Of a stretch of DNA of 59,620 nt, positions 1 through 6,852 are shown one piece after another. A program made the position numbers and the translations under genes. The first letter of the stretch is position 1. Each line of letters begins with the position of its first letter. The notes beneath the pieces are model-generated. The model was given only the letters and a program-made list of their open reading frames with translations, had not been told where the DNA came from and made no database searches. Origin of the DNA: an uncultured Chlorobiaceae bacterium (lineage in GTDB: Bacteria > Bacteroidota > Chlorobiia > Chlorobiales > Chlorobiaceae). Location of the stretch: assembly GCA_903851385.1 (NCBI GenBank), contig CAINOC010000041.1:1-59620 (forward strand). The letters are read 5' to 3'.

Positions 1-61
1 AAGCTGTTTTCAATTGGTTGGTATCTCCGCCACCCTCTACATATAATTTTAAACCTACCAT
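1..61 (-). CDS. DUF4276-like protein, N-terminal fragment (runs off left edge)
   Basis: Only the first 20 codons are inside the window. The start ATG (59-61) overlaps the stop of the upstream ATPase gene in the string ATGGTAG, so the two are translationally coupled. The visible residues, MVGLKLYVEGGGDTNQLKTA, match the typical opening of DUF4276 proteins (short hydrophobic strand, then VEGGGD-like turn and a helix). That family resembles TOPRIM-fold proteins, and in many genomes it follows an AAA ATPase. The role is inferred to be effector or nuclease partner of the ATPase. The remainder of the gene is needed to confirm the family. Confidence 0.6.
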   Translation of the reverse strand, partial: MVGLKLYVEGGGDTNQLKTA

Positions 62-1224
62 CGTGTCCCTCCGATTTCACCCCGAGTCCAGAGTTCACCT
101 AAACTGTATTTTTTAAGCCACGGTTTAAGAGCCTCAGCACTCAAGCGTCGCACCTGAGTACTATTGTCATCACCTTTTTCGCAAACAAGAATTGATTCAG
201 GCTGATCAGACAGTGCATCAACAAGGACATTAGAATGAGTGGTAATAATAAGCTGAGTGCGCTCTGAAGCCTCTTTCAGTAACTCAGCCAAGGTTGGAAG
301 AATATCGGGATGAAGGCCTAATTCCGGTTCTTCGATGCATACCAAAGGAGGTGGATCGGGATGACACAGAATTGCAAGAAGAGAGAGATAACGTAATGTT
401 CCATCTGAGAGCCGAGTTGCTGGCACAGTAAAACGACCCTCATGAAAAAAAACCTGAACTGTTCCTCCTTCTATTTGAACGTCATAATCGTCAATTCCTT
501 CGTAAAGAGATTGTAATGCCTTGAGGAGCCGCTTCTTGACCAATGGCTCACGTTTTAAACGGTTGAGTACCAAGCCAAGATTACTTGAATCCGATTCAAG
601 AAAATTATTGGGTAAATCAGCTTTCTGCGGTAGACGGGGTGCAGTATAACGCCCAAAACTCCATTCACGGTATAAACGAATCTTGCTAAAGGCCTGCCCT
701 ATATAGGTTATTTCTGGATATTGATCAGGATCACGCCTCTGAGAAAGAATGGATTTTTCAAGATCAACATCCTCTTGCTGTAATGATCTTTTTTCACCTT
801 TCACATTCAACGCTGGACGACCATCATTAAAGTGATAATAAAAGTAAGCGTTAGGGTGATTATTGGTATGTGGTTTTTCATTTTCAATTTTTTCATCGAC
901 TATCTCAAAACGCTGACCCACCTCTGTAAATGAGAGTAAATATCGGAGATTTTGTGTACCCTTCGGATAAGCGAGAACAACATCTATTGATGCAACAGGC
1001 GTCTCTTTCCCTCCTTTCCAGAGCCAGTCTCTAACCCCTCCACCTTCTCTTATCGGTTTTAATAACTGGTCAGGCGCATTTTTCAGCAGCTCAATAGATT
1101 CTAAAAGATTAGATTTTCCTGAGCCATTCGGGCCAATAATTACATTCAAAGAGCCTAAAGATATTTCCTCTGTTGACTCACCAAAACTTAAAAATTGTTT
1201 TAGCCTGATTGACTGTATCAACAT
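55..1224 (-). CDS. AAA family ATPase (RecF/SMC-like, AAA15/AAA21 type)
   Basis: This is a 389-residue cytosolic ATPase of the RecF/OLD-like class. The Walker A motif GPNGSGKS is at residues 31-38. An ABC-type signature-like stretch (ATRLSDGTLRYLSLL) is near 270, a Walker B-like CIEEPELGLHP near 295, and a TTHS switch motif near 330. The start has a good Shine-Dalgarno (AAGGAGAG) lying inside the tail of a small upstream ORF. It is the middle gene of a three-gene operon and overlaps the DUF4276-like gene. ATPases of this shape paired with TOPRIM-like partners are common in anti-phage systems (for example PARIS, OLD and Gabija). A defence role here is inferred from the pairing and from the toxin-antitoxin-rich neighbourhood. 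Confidence 0.8.
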   Translation of the reverse strand: MLIQSIRLKQFLSFGESTEEISLGSLNVIIGPNGSGKSNLLESIELLKNAPDQLLKPIREGGGVRDWLWKGGKETPVASIDVVLAYPKGTQNLRYLLSFTEVGQRFEIVDEKIENEKPHTNNHPNAYFYYHFNDGRPALNVKGEKRSLQQEDVDLEKSILSQRRDPDQYPEITYIGQAFSKIRLYREWSFGRYTAPRLPQKADLPNNFLESDSSNLGLVLNRLKREPLVKKRLLKALQSLYEGIDDYDVQIEGGTVQVFFHEGRFTVPATRLSDGTLRYLSLLAILCHPDPPPLVCIEEPELGLHPDILPTLAELLKEASERTQLIITTHSNVLVDALSDQPESILVCEKGDDNSTQVRRLSAEALKPWLKKYSLGELWTRGEIGGTRW

Positions 1225-1226
1225 TA

Positions 1227-1379
1227 CTACTCTCCTTTATATTCAATTACGATCCGCACCTTAGCAGGGTCTTTACCTTTGGGGAGTTGATCAATGTACT
1301 CCTCAAAGCGCCTCTTCATCTCCCAAGGTGTGGCGACTCCTCTATGAACCTGAAGAGCTTTTTCGAGATCTTTGACCAT
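1227..1379 (-). CDS. small 50-residue protein preceding the AAA ATPase
   Basis: This short ORF opens at ATG 1379, after an in-frame TAA 16 codons upstream. It stops at 1227, two bases before the ATPase start. It encodes a charged peptide (begins [14 protein letters not shown], ends [10 protein letters not shown]) with predicted helix-then-strand character. The ATPase ribosome-binding site lies within its last codons, so the two are probably translationally coupled. No family is recognised. It could be a small regulatory or antitoxin-like subunit of the ATPase/DUF4276 cassette, or the tail of a lost gene. The Shine-Dalgarno before its own start is weak. Confidence 0.5.
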   Translation of the reverse strand: MVKDLEKALQVHRGVATPWEMKRRFEEYIDQLPKGKDPAKVRIVIEYKGE

Positions 1380-1627
1380 TATCTTTAGTCTGTCGTATGG
1401 GTACGATGGAAATTAATAACTGCTCTTACAGAGAAGGTAAACCCTTATATAATTGAATATACAAATTTATTGCGCTCTTGTTGAACAATAAGGCCTGATG
1501 TAACCCGATATTGCAGAACTAATTCAGCAGAATAAAAATGGTTGTTTTCTGATTAGCCAATAACGGCATGAGGTATAAAAAGAAGTGGGGAGTACCTTTG
1601 CCAGTGCTTTGCCTTTCACCGGCAAAA

Positions 1628-1915
1628 TCAGCTGTTCAAAACATTCAATACGGTGTCGGGTGCTTTTTTGACAAGATTGAGCAGTACCAATGCAGGGCCA
1701 TGTGGCTTTCGATCGCCCCGCTCCCAATGCCTCAGGGTGGCGACACTGATGCCGAATGCAGCGGCAAACTCCTCCTGCGTAAGGTTTGTTCCTAGTCGGA
1801 TACTCTTGACGTTGACGGGTTCCGGATGAAATACCCTGACAGTTACTTTTTTCCCCTGAGAATAATCAACAGCCTCTTCCAGTCCCTTTTTTATACTATC
1901 AAATACGTTATCCAT
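1628..1915 (-). CDS. HigA-like/NadS-family HTH antitoxin
   Basis: This 95-residue protein has a Xre-type helix-turn-helix in its second half (LTQEEFAAAFGISVATLRHWERG, about residues 45-67). The N-terminal segment is typical of antitoxins encoded downstream of HigB/RelE-type toxins. The start ATG overlaps the toxin stop by eight bases (ATGGATAA), a tight toxin-first operon. The family neutralises the partner toxin and represses the shared promoter. The conserved QEEFA, WE and PxGPA elements are all present, so the gene looks intact. Confidence 0.85.
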   Translation of the reverse strand: MDNVFDSIKKGLEEAVDYSQGKKVTVRVFHPEPVNVKSIRLGTNLTQEEFAAAFGISVATLRHWERGDRKPHGPALVLLNLVKKAPDTVLNVLNS

Positions 1916-2258
1916 GGGTTGCCTTGTAGTTTTGGATCAATAGCTTTGTGAACCCAGCAAGTTCATTTCGCTGTGCTTTGGTCAAGTTTGCCTGTTCATT
2001 TTTACTGAACGCAGTTAAAATAAAAAGTGGCATAGTAGGGTTGTGATAGAAATATATGATGCGAGTGCTACCACTTTTTCCCTTGTTCCCTTTTGCCCAT
2101 CTCAATTTCCGAACGCCCCCGGTTCCCTGAATCAAAATCCCTGCCGTTGGGTTTGCTGCAAGAAAGGAGATTAGAAAATCATGCTCATCATTATTCAGCA
2201 GCTTCTCTGATTTGCGAATGAATTCCGGCAGTTCTACAATTGTAATATTCATTTTCAA
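1908..2258 (-). CDS. HigB/RelE-type toxin
   Basis: This 116-residue protein has the RelE/HigB layout: an N-terminal helical hairpin (PEFIRKSEKLLNNDEHDFLI), then LIQGTGGVRKLRWAKGNKGKSGSTRIIYF and a hydrophobic LFILTAFSKNEQANLTKAQ strand-helix. The GGVRKLRW...GKSGSTRIIY block is the recognisable signature of phage-derived Gp49-like/HigB ribosome-dependent mRNA interferases. The toxin precedes and overlaps its antitoxin. The start ATG (MKMN) follows an AT-rich promoter-like region. Function is assigned by family resemblance. Confidence 0.85.
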   Translation of the reverse strand: MKMNITIVELPEFIRKSEKLLNNDEHDFLISFLAANPTAGILIQGTGGVRKLRWAKGNKGKSGSTRIIYFYHNPTMPLFILTAFSKNEQANLTKAQRNELAGFTKLLIQNYKATHG

Positions 2259-2389
2259 TGTAATCCATTGGATTAACTATTTCAAGGGAAATATTGGCCA
2301 GCGGCAAAATCCTGAAAGGCTTCAAGACAATATGTTTTTGTGCAAATAGCAACCTATTTATAATGAAGATCATCCTCGCCGCGAACAAC

Positions 2390-2446
2390 GTCTTTTATAA
2401 GCCCTATAAGTCCCATAGGGCCTATAAGACCTAGTCTTCTCTTTGA
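2390..2446 (+). repeat. CCTATAAG-rich dispersed repeat, copy 1
   Basis: Starts with CTTTTATAAG and continues as near-tandem 9-10 base units (CCCTATAAGT, CCCATAGGG, CCTATAAGA), ending in CTTCTCTTTGAAC. It lies between the hipA stop and the higB promoter region. Four similar copies occur near 4366, 5253, 6351 and 6853, all in the same orientation and all at module boundaries. Confidence 0.75.
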
Positions 2447-2449
2447 ACT

Positions 2450-3673
2450 TCACTTCAGACCATTAAGCCCATCATTCCACTCACTGAGCATAGCCTCGCC
2501 GATCGGTTTAAAGTCTGGATAAGCTGTTATGTGCTGTCGCACACCCGCAAAGGTTTCAGCAACTGCATTGCCGACCTCTTCAAGAATGAGTTTTGCTCGT
2601 GCGGGCTGAAGATTACAGTGCATGTGTGCAAACGCAATAAGGCGCTTCTGTGTCGGAAAGCGCTTGCTGCCGCCTAGGGTAAGTGCAAGAGAGTCACCTT
2701 TGATGTAAGCTGTGGTTGAAACAATATCAAAGGCTGGCGCGAATCGTACTTCCTTGTTCGACGCACCGTAGAGGACTCCGAAATTCTTAAGATGGGCATC
2801 ACCGTTTCTCACGACGCATGAGAGAGCAAAAGAGCGAAAAAAGGTTTCAAGAGCTGATGCCTGCTGTGCCGGCGAAACGAACTGGCGAATCCTTTTGGCA
2901 AGTTTTTCATAACTGCCGTCATACTTTTCCGACGTGCCGAAGCCGTTCAGGGAACAGAAATCCTCAAACCCCAGATAGACACCTTCCCGGGTAAGGTCAA
3001 ACCGACGAACAACCAGAAACTGATTATTTTCAGATAGAAAGAACTCCGGCACTTCCAGCCCGGAGAGGCGGGCCGCACTCATGCAGAAAAACTCATTGGC
3101 AGCAAGATGCGGATACTCATTCGCATTCCACCCTTTGACAATATGTGTCGCACCTTTAACGGTAACCCTCGACTGATCCAATGGGCAGGGTTCCACATCT
3201 ATTTTTTCCTGATCTCTGATCAATACCTTTGGCTGCACACCCGACACACCGGAAACCATAGAAAACCGCTCAAGGAGATCACGCAGCAGATCCTCAGCAC
3301 CATCATAGGCCACCAGTTCCGAAACCCGTTGCAGCGGAACCTGGTCTATCACTTCAGGGTCGTTGGCAAACCGCAGCCTGCCGATCTGGGAGCGACCTAC
3401 AACCTCTAAAAGGGAGAGTGCATCAAAACCCTCAACACGCTTTCTCAACGAAAGCTCTATCGACTCACGCAGTCTCCCTTCCGGCAGATTCATTTGAAAA
3501 ACCGGGTGCAGCCCCCTCTTGTAGTGATAACTCTCAAGAGACCATGGCATCGTCAGGGAAACATCATTCCCGTCATCAATTGACGGGCGATAAGCAAAAG
3601 TGAAAGCCCCCCGCTCAGCAGGGTGGCGATCCAGAGAGCCGACAACTTGGGGAGTGACCCAGACATCCAGCAT
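2450..3673 (-). CDS. hipA: HipA-family serine/threonine kinase toxin
   Basis: This 407-residue protein has the HipA fold: an N-terminal Couple_hipA domain (residues about 1-110) and then the kinase. The glycine-rich loop SGVSGVQPK near residue 140 carries the conserved autophosphorylation serine. NGDAHLKNFG near 289-298 is the catalytic Asp/Asn motif, and APAFDIVSTT supplies the metal-binding Asp. The known family member phosphorylates glutamyl-tRNA synthetase and drives persistence. The start lies one base after the hipB stop (TAGCATG), so the operon order is hipB-hipA. All key motifs are present, so the toxin is probably active. Confidence 0.93.
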   Translation of the reverse strand: MLDVWVTPQVVGSLDRHPAERGAFTFAYRPSIDDGNDVSLTMPWSLESYHYKRGLHPVFQMNLPEGRLRESIELSLRKRVEGFDALSLLEVVGRSQIGRLRFANDPEVIDQVPLQRVSELVAYDGAEDLLRDLLERFSMVSGVSGVQPKVLIRDQEKIDVEPCPLDQSRVTVKGATHIVKGWNANEYPHLAANEFFCMSAARLSGLEVPEFFLSENNQFLVVRRFDLTREGVYLGFEDFCSLNGFGTSEKYDGSYEKLAKRIRQFVSPAQQASALETFFRSFALSCVVRNGDAHLKNFGVLYGASNKEVRFAPAFDIVSTTAYIKGDSLALTLGGSKRFPTQKRLIAFAHMHCNLQPARAKLILEEVGNAVAETFAGVRQHITAYPDFKPIGEAMLSEWNDGLNGLK

Positions 3674-3674
3674 G

Positions 3675-3926
3675 CTAAGCCTCCTTCTCGTTTACTAAAT
3701 CCTGCAAAGTAGGGCGCTGTGATGCAACTTTAAGGGTGAGTTCGAGCCCAAGTGTCGCGCAGATTGCCATAACCTTTCTTATCCCGATTTCCGGCAGTTT
3801 TCCGTTTTCCAGCCGACTCAGCGTAACCCGGTTTATCCGGTTAAGAGCCGCCACATCTGTCTGCGACATCCCTAAAGCTTTCCTCCGTACCCGAAGTTGC
3901 TCACCAACCTCCTCAATATCAACCAT
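3675..3926 (-). CDS. hipB: HipB-like Xre antitoxin
   Basis: This 83-residue protein is a Cro/C1-type helix-turn-helix repressor: RRKALGMSQTDVAALNRINRVTLSRLENGK spans about residues 14-45. It is the upstream gene of a HipBA operon and is expected to bind the palindromic sequence between 3937 and 3980 and to inhibit HipA. Its size, HTH position and close junction with hipA agree with the family. Confidence 0.9.
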   Translation of the reverse strand: MVDIEEVGEQLRVRRKALGMSQTDVAALNRINRVTLSRLENGKLPEIGIRKVMAICATLGLELTLKVASQRPTLQDLVNEKEA

Positions 3927-3936
3927 AATTGTTATC

Positions 3937-3980
3937 TATATGCTACAATAAATCAGATATTGATTAAAATGTAGCATATA
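3937..3980. promoter_or_regulatory. hipBA operator: 11-bp inverted repeat
   Basis: TATATGCTACA at 3937-3947 is repeated as its exact reverse complement at 3970-3980, with a 22-base AT-rich spacer. Weaker matches to ATTGTTAT extend both arms outward. The element lies 10 to 55 bases upstream of the hipB start, where HipB operators normally sit. It is probably the autoregulatory site overlapping the hipBA promoter. Confidence 0.75.
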
Positions 3981-4036
3981 ACAATCATTTCAACAAATGA
4001 ATTACAAAATTCAAGTGCAAACCATCTCGTGCATCT

Positions 4037-4337
4037 TCACGAAATGGTCTTCCATCGGCCAGGCAAACCAGTTGCGATTCCAGTCGCAAAGTCTCGGATG
4101 ATATTGCCTTTATTATCAGGATTTTCATCCTGCCACTCTTTGGCATTTTTTTCGAAGAGCACCATGCTCACTGCTTCGTTTGTAATTCCCTCGAATTCGG
4201 GGGAATTAAAATTGGTGTTGCATATCTGTTGCCAGATGTCGATGAACTCTATGGTATTTTTTTGCCGAAGCCTCTTCTCATTGAAAGAAAATAATATAAG
4301 CGTATTTAATGCTAAAGCGTCACTTTATTCGTTTTTT
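4037..4337 (-). pseudogene. KilA-N-domain protein remnant
   Basis: Reading the minus strand gives an open stretch ending at the TGA at 4037. It contains LRQKNTIEFIDIWQQI and FNSPEFEGITNEA, the hallmark of KilA-N domains (usually followed by GLNSF...W). Here the frame jumps directly to NAKEWQDENPDNKGNI and RDFAT, a motif normally far downstream in KilA-N/RhuM-type phage proteins. The reading frame therefore carries an internal deletion and lacks an N-terminus and a proper C-terminus. Near 4021-4065 another frame reads WPMEDHFVKMHEMV, resembling a DinD segment, so the end may be chimeric. Confidence 0.6.
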
Positions 4338-4365
4338 TTACACTCACAGCCTAAAAATCATCATA

Positions 4366-4418
4366 TTTTATCCGTACTATAAGTCGCATAGGGACTATAA
4401 TGCCTATTCTTCTCTTTG
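4366..4418 (+). repeat. CCTATAAG-rich dispersed repeat, copy 2
   Basis: A more diverged copy containing ACTATAAGTCGCATAGGG and TGCCTATTCTTCTCTTTG. It lies between the KilA-N remnant and the promoter of the following toxin-antitoxin pair. Confidence 0.65.
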
Positions 4419-4495
4419 CTGATCATCCTCTCCAAATAAACGGATGCGAAGAAAAAACTTGGTTATTAGTATCCAAATAGATACAATGATATTAT

Positions 4496-4798
4496 ATGAA
4501 CACATTCATTAGTGCGTCCGATTTTGATGCATGGTTATCCAATCTGAAGGACCACAAAGCCAAGGCAAGAATCCTTGCCAGGTTGCAGAGTGCGGTTTTC
4601 GGAAATTTTAGTGATTGTGAACCTATTGGGGAAGGTGTGTCGGAGATGCGGATTCATGTTGGCCCGGGCTATCAGGTCTATTATACTTGAACAGAAAAAA
4701 CAATTTATTTCTTGCTGGGAGGTGGCGATAAGTCCACACAGAAAAAAGACATTGCCCGCGCAATAAAATTAGCTCGTGAACTAAAGGACGTCAAATAA
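4496..4798 (+). pseudogene. RelE/HigB-type addiction-module toxin with in-frame TGA
   Basis: The frame opens MNTFISASDFDAWLSNL and reads through KARILARLQSA, GEGVSEMRIHVGPGYQVYYT, then meets TGA at 4688-4690. It resumes in the same frame with TEKTIYFLLGGGDKSTQKKD and ends at TAA 4796-4798, overlapping the antitoxin ATG. Together the pieces match the whole 100-residue addiction-module killer protein family. In that family the interrupted position is normally Arg or another residue after YYT, so CGA to TGA is the simplest change. The toxin is probably inactivated. Readthrough cannot be excluded from sequence. Confidence 0.8.
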
Positions 4799-5091
4799 TG
4801 AAAACAACATACGCTCCATTCGATGTGGCGGACTATCTCAATAACGATGAGGTTATTACCGAATACCTCACTGCGGCTGCTTCCGATCCAAACACTGAGG
4901 TATTTATTGCTGCACTAAGGGATGTGGCAATGGCGCGAGGTATAGCGCAAATCGCCAAAGATGCCGGGTTAGGCAGAGAGAGCCTTTACAAGACCTTAAA
5001 AGTTGGTGCTCATCCAAGATTTGAAACAATAAACGCCGTACTCCACGCCCTTGGAGTAAAATTTCAGGTCGTCACTGAAAAGCCAGCCTAA
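4798..5091 (+). CDS. HTH addiction-module antitoxin
   Basis: This 97-residue protein matches the antidote family paired with RelE/HigB-type toxins. The N-terminus has the DVADYLNNDEVITEYLTAA consensus. VFIAALRDVAMARGIAQIAKDAG precedes the recognition helix GRESLYKTLKVGAHPRFETI, and it ends VKFQV. The ATG overlaps the toxin stop by one base (TAATG). The antitoxin looks intact while its toxin does not, the usual survivor pattern in decaying modules. Confidence 0.85.
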   Translation: MKTTYAPFDVADYLNNDEVITEYLTAAASDPNTEVFIAALRDVAMARGIAQIAKDAGLGRESLYKTLKVGAHPRFETINAVLHALGVKFQVVTEKPA

Positions 5092-5113
5092 CAGCCACGT
5101 CCTGCCCGCCCGC

Positions 5114-5142
5114 CATTAAGATCACAGACTGTGATCTTAATG
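5114..5142. terminator. perfect 14-bp palindrome downstream of antitoxin
   Basis: CATTAAGATCACAG, one central A, then the exact reverse complement. It lies 23 bases past the antitoxin stop. It has no following T-run, so it may be a hairpin that stabilises the transcript end or a protein-binding palindrome rather than a classical intrinsic terminator. Confidence 0.45.
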
Positions 5143-5252
5143 CGCTATCTGCCTCTGCTTCTAAACTGATCGATTTCGACCACTTTAACATTCATCAACT
5201 TCGGCAGTTTTAGAGCTGTAAAATAGGTCGAAAGACAGGTACCGCCGACCCC

Positions 5253-5334
5253 GTCTTTTATACGCCCTATAAGTCCCATAAGTCCTATAGGCCCTATTCT
5301 TCTCTCTATCTTAACCACTTTAGTCTTCCAAGCA
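5253..5334 (+). repeat. CCTATAAG-rich dispersed repeat, copy 3 (long form)
   Basis: This is the best-preserved copy: GTCTTTTATACG, four 8-10 base CCTATAAG/CCTATAGG units, CCCTATTCTTCTC, then a 35-base extension with CTTAACCACTTTAGTCTTCC. The extension is shared with copy 4. The interval between the preceding antitoxin and this repeat (5092-5252) holds the palindrome above and otherwise no convincing gene. Confidence 0.75.
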
Positions 5335-5382
5335 TGAAAGAAAAGTCGATAAGCGAAAGAATACTTGATGAGGTGTACTTAT

Positions 5383-5547
5383 ATGGTATATTTAAGAATG
5401 AACAAAAACAATATTGGTAGCAGTTTCGATGATTTTCTTCGAGAAGAAGCTCTTCTGGATGAAGTTACTGCGGTAGCCGAAGAGAGAGTTATTGTCTGGC
5501 AAATCGCAGAGGACATGAACGCACAGAATCCCACCCAAAACAGCTGA
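5383..5547 (+). CDS. truncated HigA-like antitoxin (N-terminal part only)
   Basis: The product resembles the N-terminal third of Xre antitoxins of the type NNIGSSFDDFLREEALLDEV, AVAEERVIVWQIAEDM. In intact homologues a helix-turn-helix follows (roughly 50 further residues). Here the frame ends NAQNPTQNS and stops at a TGA that overlaps the next gene's ATG (TGATG). ATG 5383 has a GAGGTG Shine-Dalgarno seven bases upstream, and ATG 5398 is an alternative. The DNA-binding half appears to have been lost, and the remnant now acts at most as a leader cistron for the phosphoesterase. Confidence 0.55.
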   Translation: MVYLRMNKNNIGSSFDDFLREEALLDEVTAVAEERVIVWQIAEDMNAQNPTQNS

Positions 5548-6335
5548 TGCTTATCAGGGTTATGTCCGACATCCACAATGAGTTTTGCCACGAGCAGAGC
5601 GGTAGTGACTATCTGGTTCCTGAACTTGATGATGATAAGGATTCGACCCTCATTCTTGCCGGAGATATTGGACTCCTCAACCGAAAGCAAACCTGGCTCA
5701 GTTTTCTTTCAAAATGCTCCAGCCAGTTCAAATACGTCTTTGTGGTTGAGGGAAATCATGAATGGTATAAAGGGAACATTGAGAAACACTCTTACCAGAA
5801 CAGCATTGTTGAGCACGGATTTAATAACATGCTTACCGGTCAGCTTATTATTGAAGATGAAAAAATTGCAATAATCGGCACCACCCTCTGGACGGACTTT
5901 TATAGAGGCAATCCTCTGGTAATGTTTGACGTTAGTCATGGGCTTAGCGACTATAGTCTGATAAAAGTCGGCGCTGAATACCGCCGGTTAAGGCCAGAAT
6001 ACATTCTAACCTTGCACCATAAGCAAAAAAAGAAGCTTTTTCTCGCTGTTGATCACTATGCTGCGCTGGGATACACGATTGTCGTGGTAACGCATCACCA
6101 TCCTTCACTCCAGGGAATTCTGCCCGATTACCGGGGGGATGCACTGAATGCAGCTTACGTTTCTGACCTTGAAAAAGAAGTTCTGACCCACAAGATAGCC
6201 TACTGGATCTGTGGCCACTGCCATACCGCCATGGAATATTCAATTGGAAATACAAAGGTGATATGCAACCCCAAAGGATACCCGCATGAACTAGGCAATG
6301 GATTCAATCCACTCAAAACGCTGAGCATAAATTAA
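5547..6335 (+). CDS. calcineurin-like metallophosphoesterase
   Basis: This 262-residue cytosolic protein carries the full metallophosphoesterase motif set: SDIHNEF (residues 7-13), LAGDIG near 38, VEGNHEWYKG near 69, a VVTHHHPS block near 183 and GHCHTAMEY near 224. These supply the two-metal active site that hydrolyses phosphodiesters or phosphomonoesters. The substrate is unknown. Its start overlaps the stop of the truncated antitoxin, so expression is coupled to it. The position inside a toxin-antitoxin island suggests an accessory or defence gene, but that is inference. The alternative start MSDIHNEF is five codons downstream. Confidence 0.87.
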   Translation: MLIRVMSDIHNEFCHEQSGSDYLVPELDDDKDSTLILAGDIGLLNRKQTWLSFLSKCSSQFKYVFVVEGNHEWYKGNIEKHSYQNSIVEHGFNNMLTGQLIIEDEKIAIIGTTLWTDFYRGNPLVMFDVSHGLSDYSLIKVGAEYRRLRPEYILTLHHKQKKKLFLAVDHYAALGYTIVVVTHHHPSLQGILPDYRGDALNAAYVSDLEKEVLTHKIAYWICGHCHTAMEYSIGNTKVICNPKGYPHELGNGFNPLKTLSIN

Positions 6336-6350
6336 ATCGCCGCAACCCCG

Positions 6351-6408
6351 CTTTTTATAAATCCTATTCTTCTCTCCATCTTAACCACGTTGATCTTCCA
6401 AGTTTGAA
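6351..6408 (+). repeat. CCTATAAG-rich dispersed repeat, copy 4 (short)
   Basis: Contains CTTTTTATAAATCCTATTC, TTCTCTCCATCTTAACCACG and TTGATCTTCCAAG. The tandem CCTATAAG units are reduced to one, but the 3' extension shared with copy 3 is kept. Confidence 0.65.
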
Positions 6409-6494
6409 CAGCTTGATGGCCATTAGATCGCTTCTCTCAATATGTATTGCCATTTCAAAAGACTATAGATATATTTTGAAAAGGAAGAATTACT

Positions 6495-6716
6495 ATGAGT
6501 ATCACAAGATTAATGCCGGATAAAGACCTCATCGAAAAGGTTACTGAGCTGCTCTTTAAAGAACTCGGCTATACTGACGCTGTCAGATTTTTGTCTCTAC
6601 CGAAGGAACAGCGGCTGGAGAGCGTAAAGCGACATCGCAACTGGCAGGAATCTCTTGACAAAGAGACATTTTATAATGACGTTTTTCCGTCCAGCAGCAG
6701 TAGCACCAAACAATAA
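6495..6716 (+). CDS. small antitoxin-like protein, unassigned
   Basis: This 73-residue protein has a good Shine-Dalgarno (AAGGAAG) before the ATG. The N-terminal part, MPDKDLIEKVTELLFKELGY, TDAVRFLSLPKEQRLESVKR, resembles a family of short helical proteins found beside putative toxins (consensus LIKELGYxDAxRFL). The tail ends SSSSSTKQ, unlike those homologues, so the C-terminus may be altered. No partner gene follows; a DinD-like remnant lies antisense downstream. The function is not known. Confidence 0.55.
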   Translation: MSITRLMPDKDLIEKVTELLFKELGYTDAVRFLSLPKEQRLESVKRHRNWQESLDKETFYNDVFPSSSSSTKQ

Positions 6717-6850
6717 TTCAGTTTTTGTCTGGCTTCTGAGCCAATTTTAACCATGTCGAGGAAGTCCTCGAAATGGTCTTTTGGGGATGGCTGTCCGATT
6801 TTGAGTCTTTGCAACTGCCTCGAATTCGACACGATTACCTCCTCGAAACC
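6700..6850 (-). pseudogene. DinD-like (DNA-damage-inducible protein D) remnant
   Basis: The minus strand encodes GFEEVI, then IGQPSPKDHFEDFLDMVKIG and SEARQKLNYC. This follows the order of the DinD segment FENVI...A...DHF....KMV.IGSGA.R...D.. The rest of DinD (LSRYACYLIAQNGDP and beyond) is missing. Flanking sequence is the repeat on one side and the small plus-strand gene on the other. It is a decayed mobile-element-associated gene fragment. Confidence 0.4.
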
Positions 6851-6852
6851 CC

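Noticed and set aside
5334-5420. 28-residue ORF starting at ATG 5334 (MKEKSISERILDEVYLYG)
   Set aside because: Overlaps the truncated antitoxin in another frame, no family signal and no Shine-Dalgarno; too short to support.
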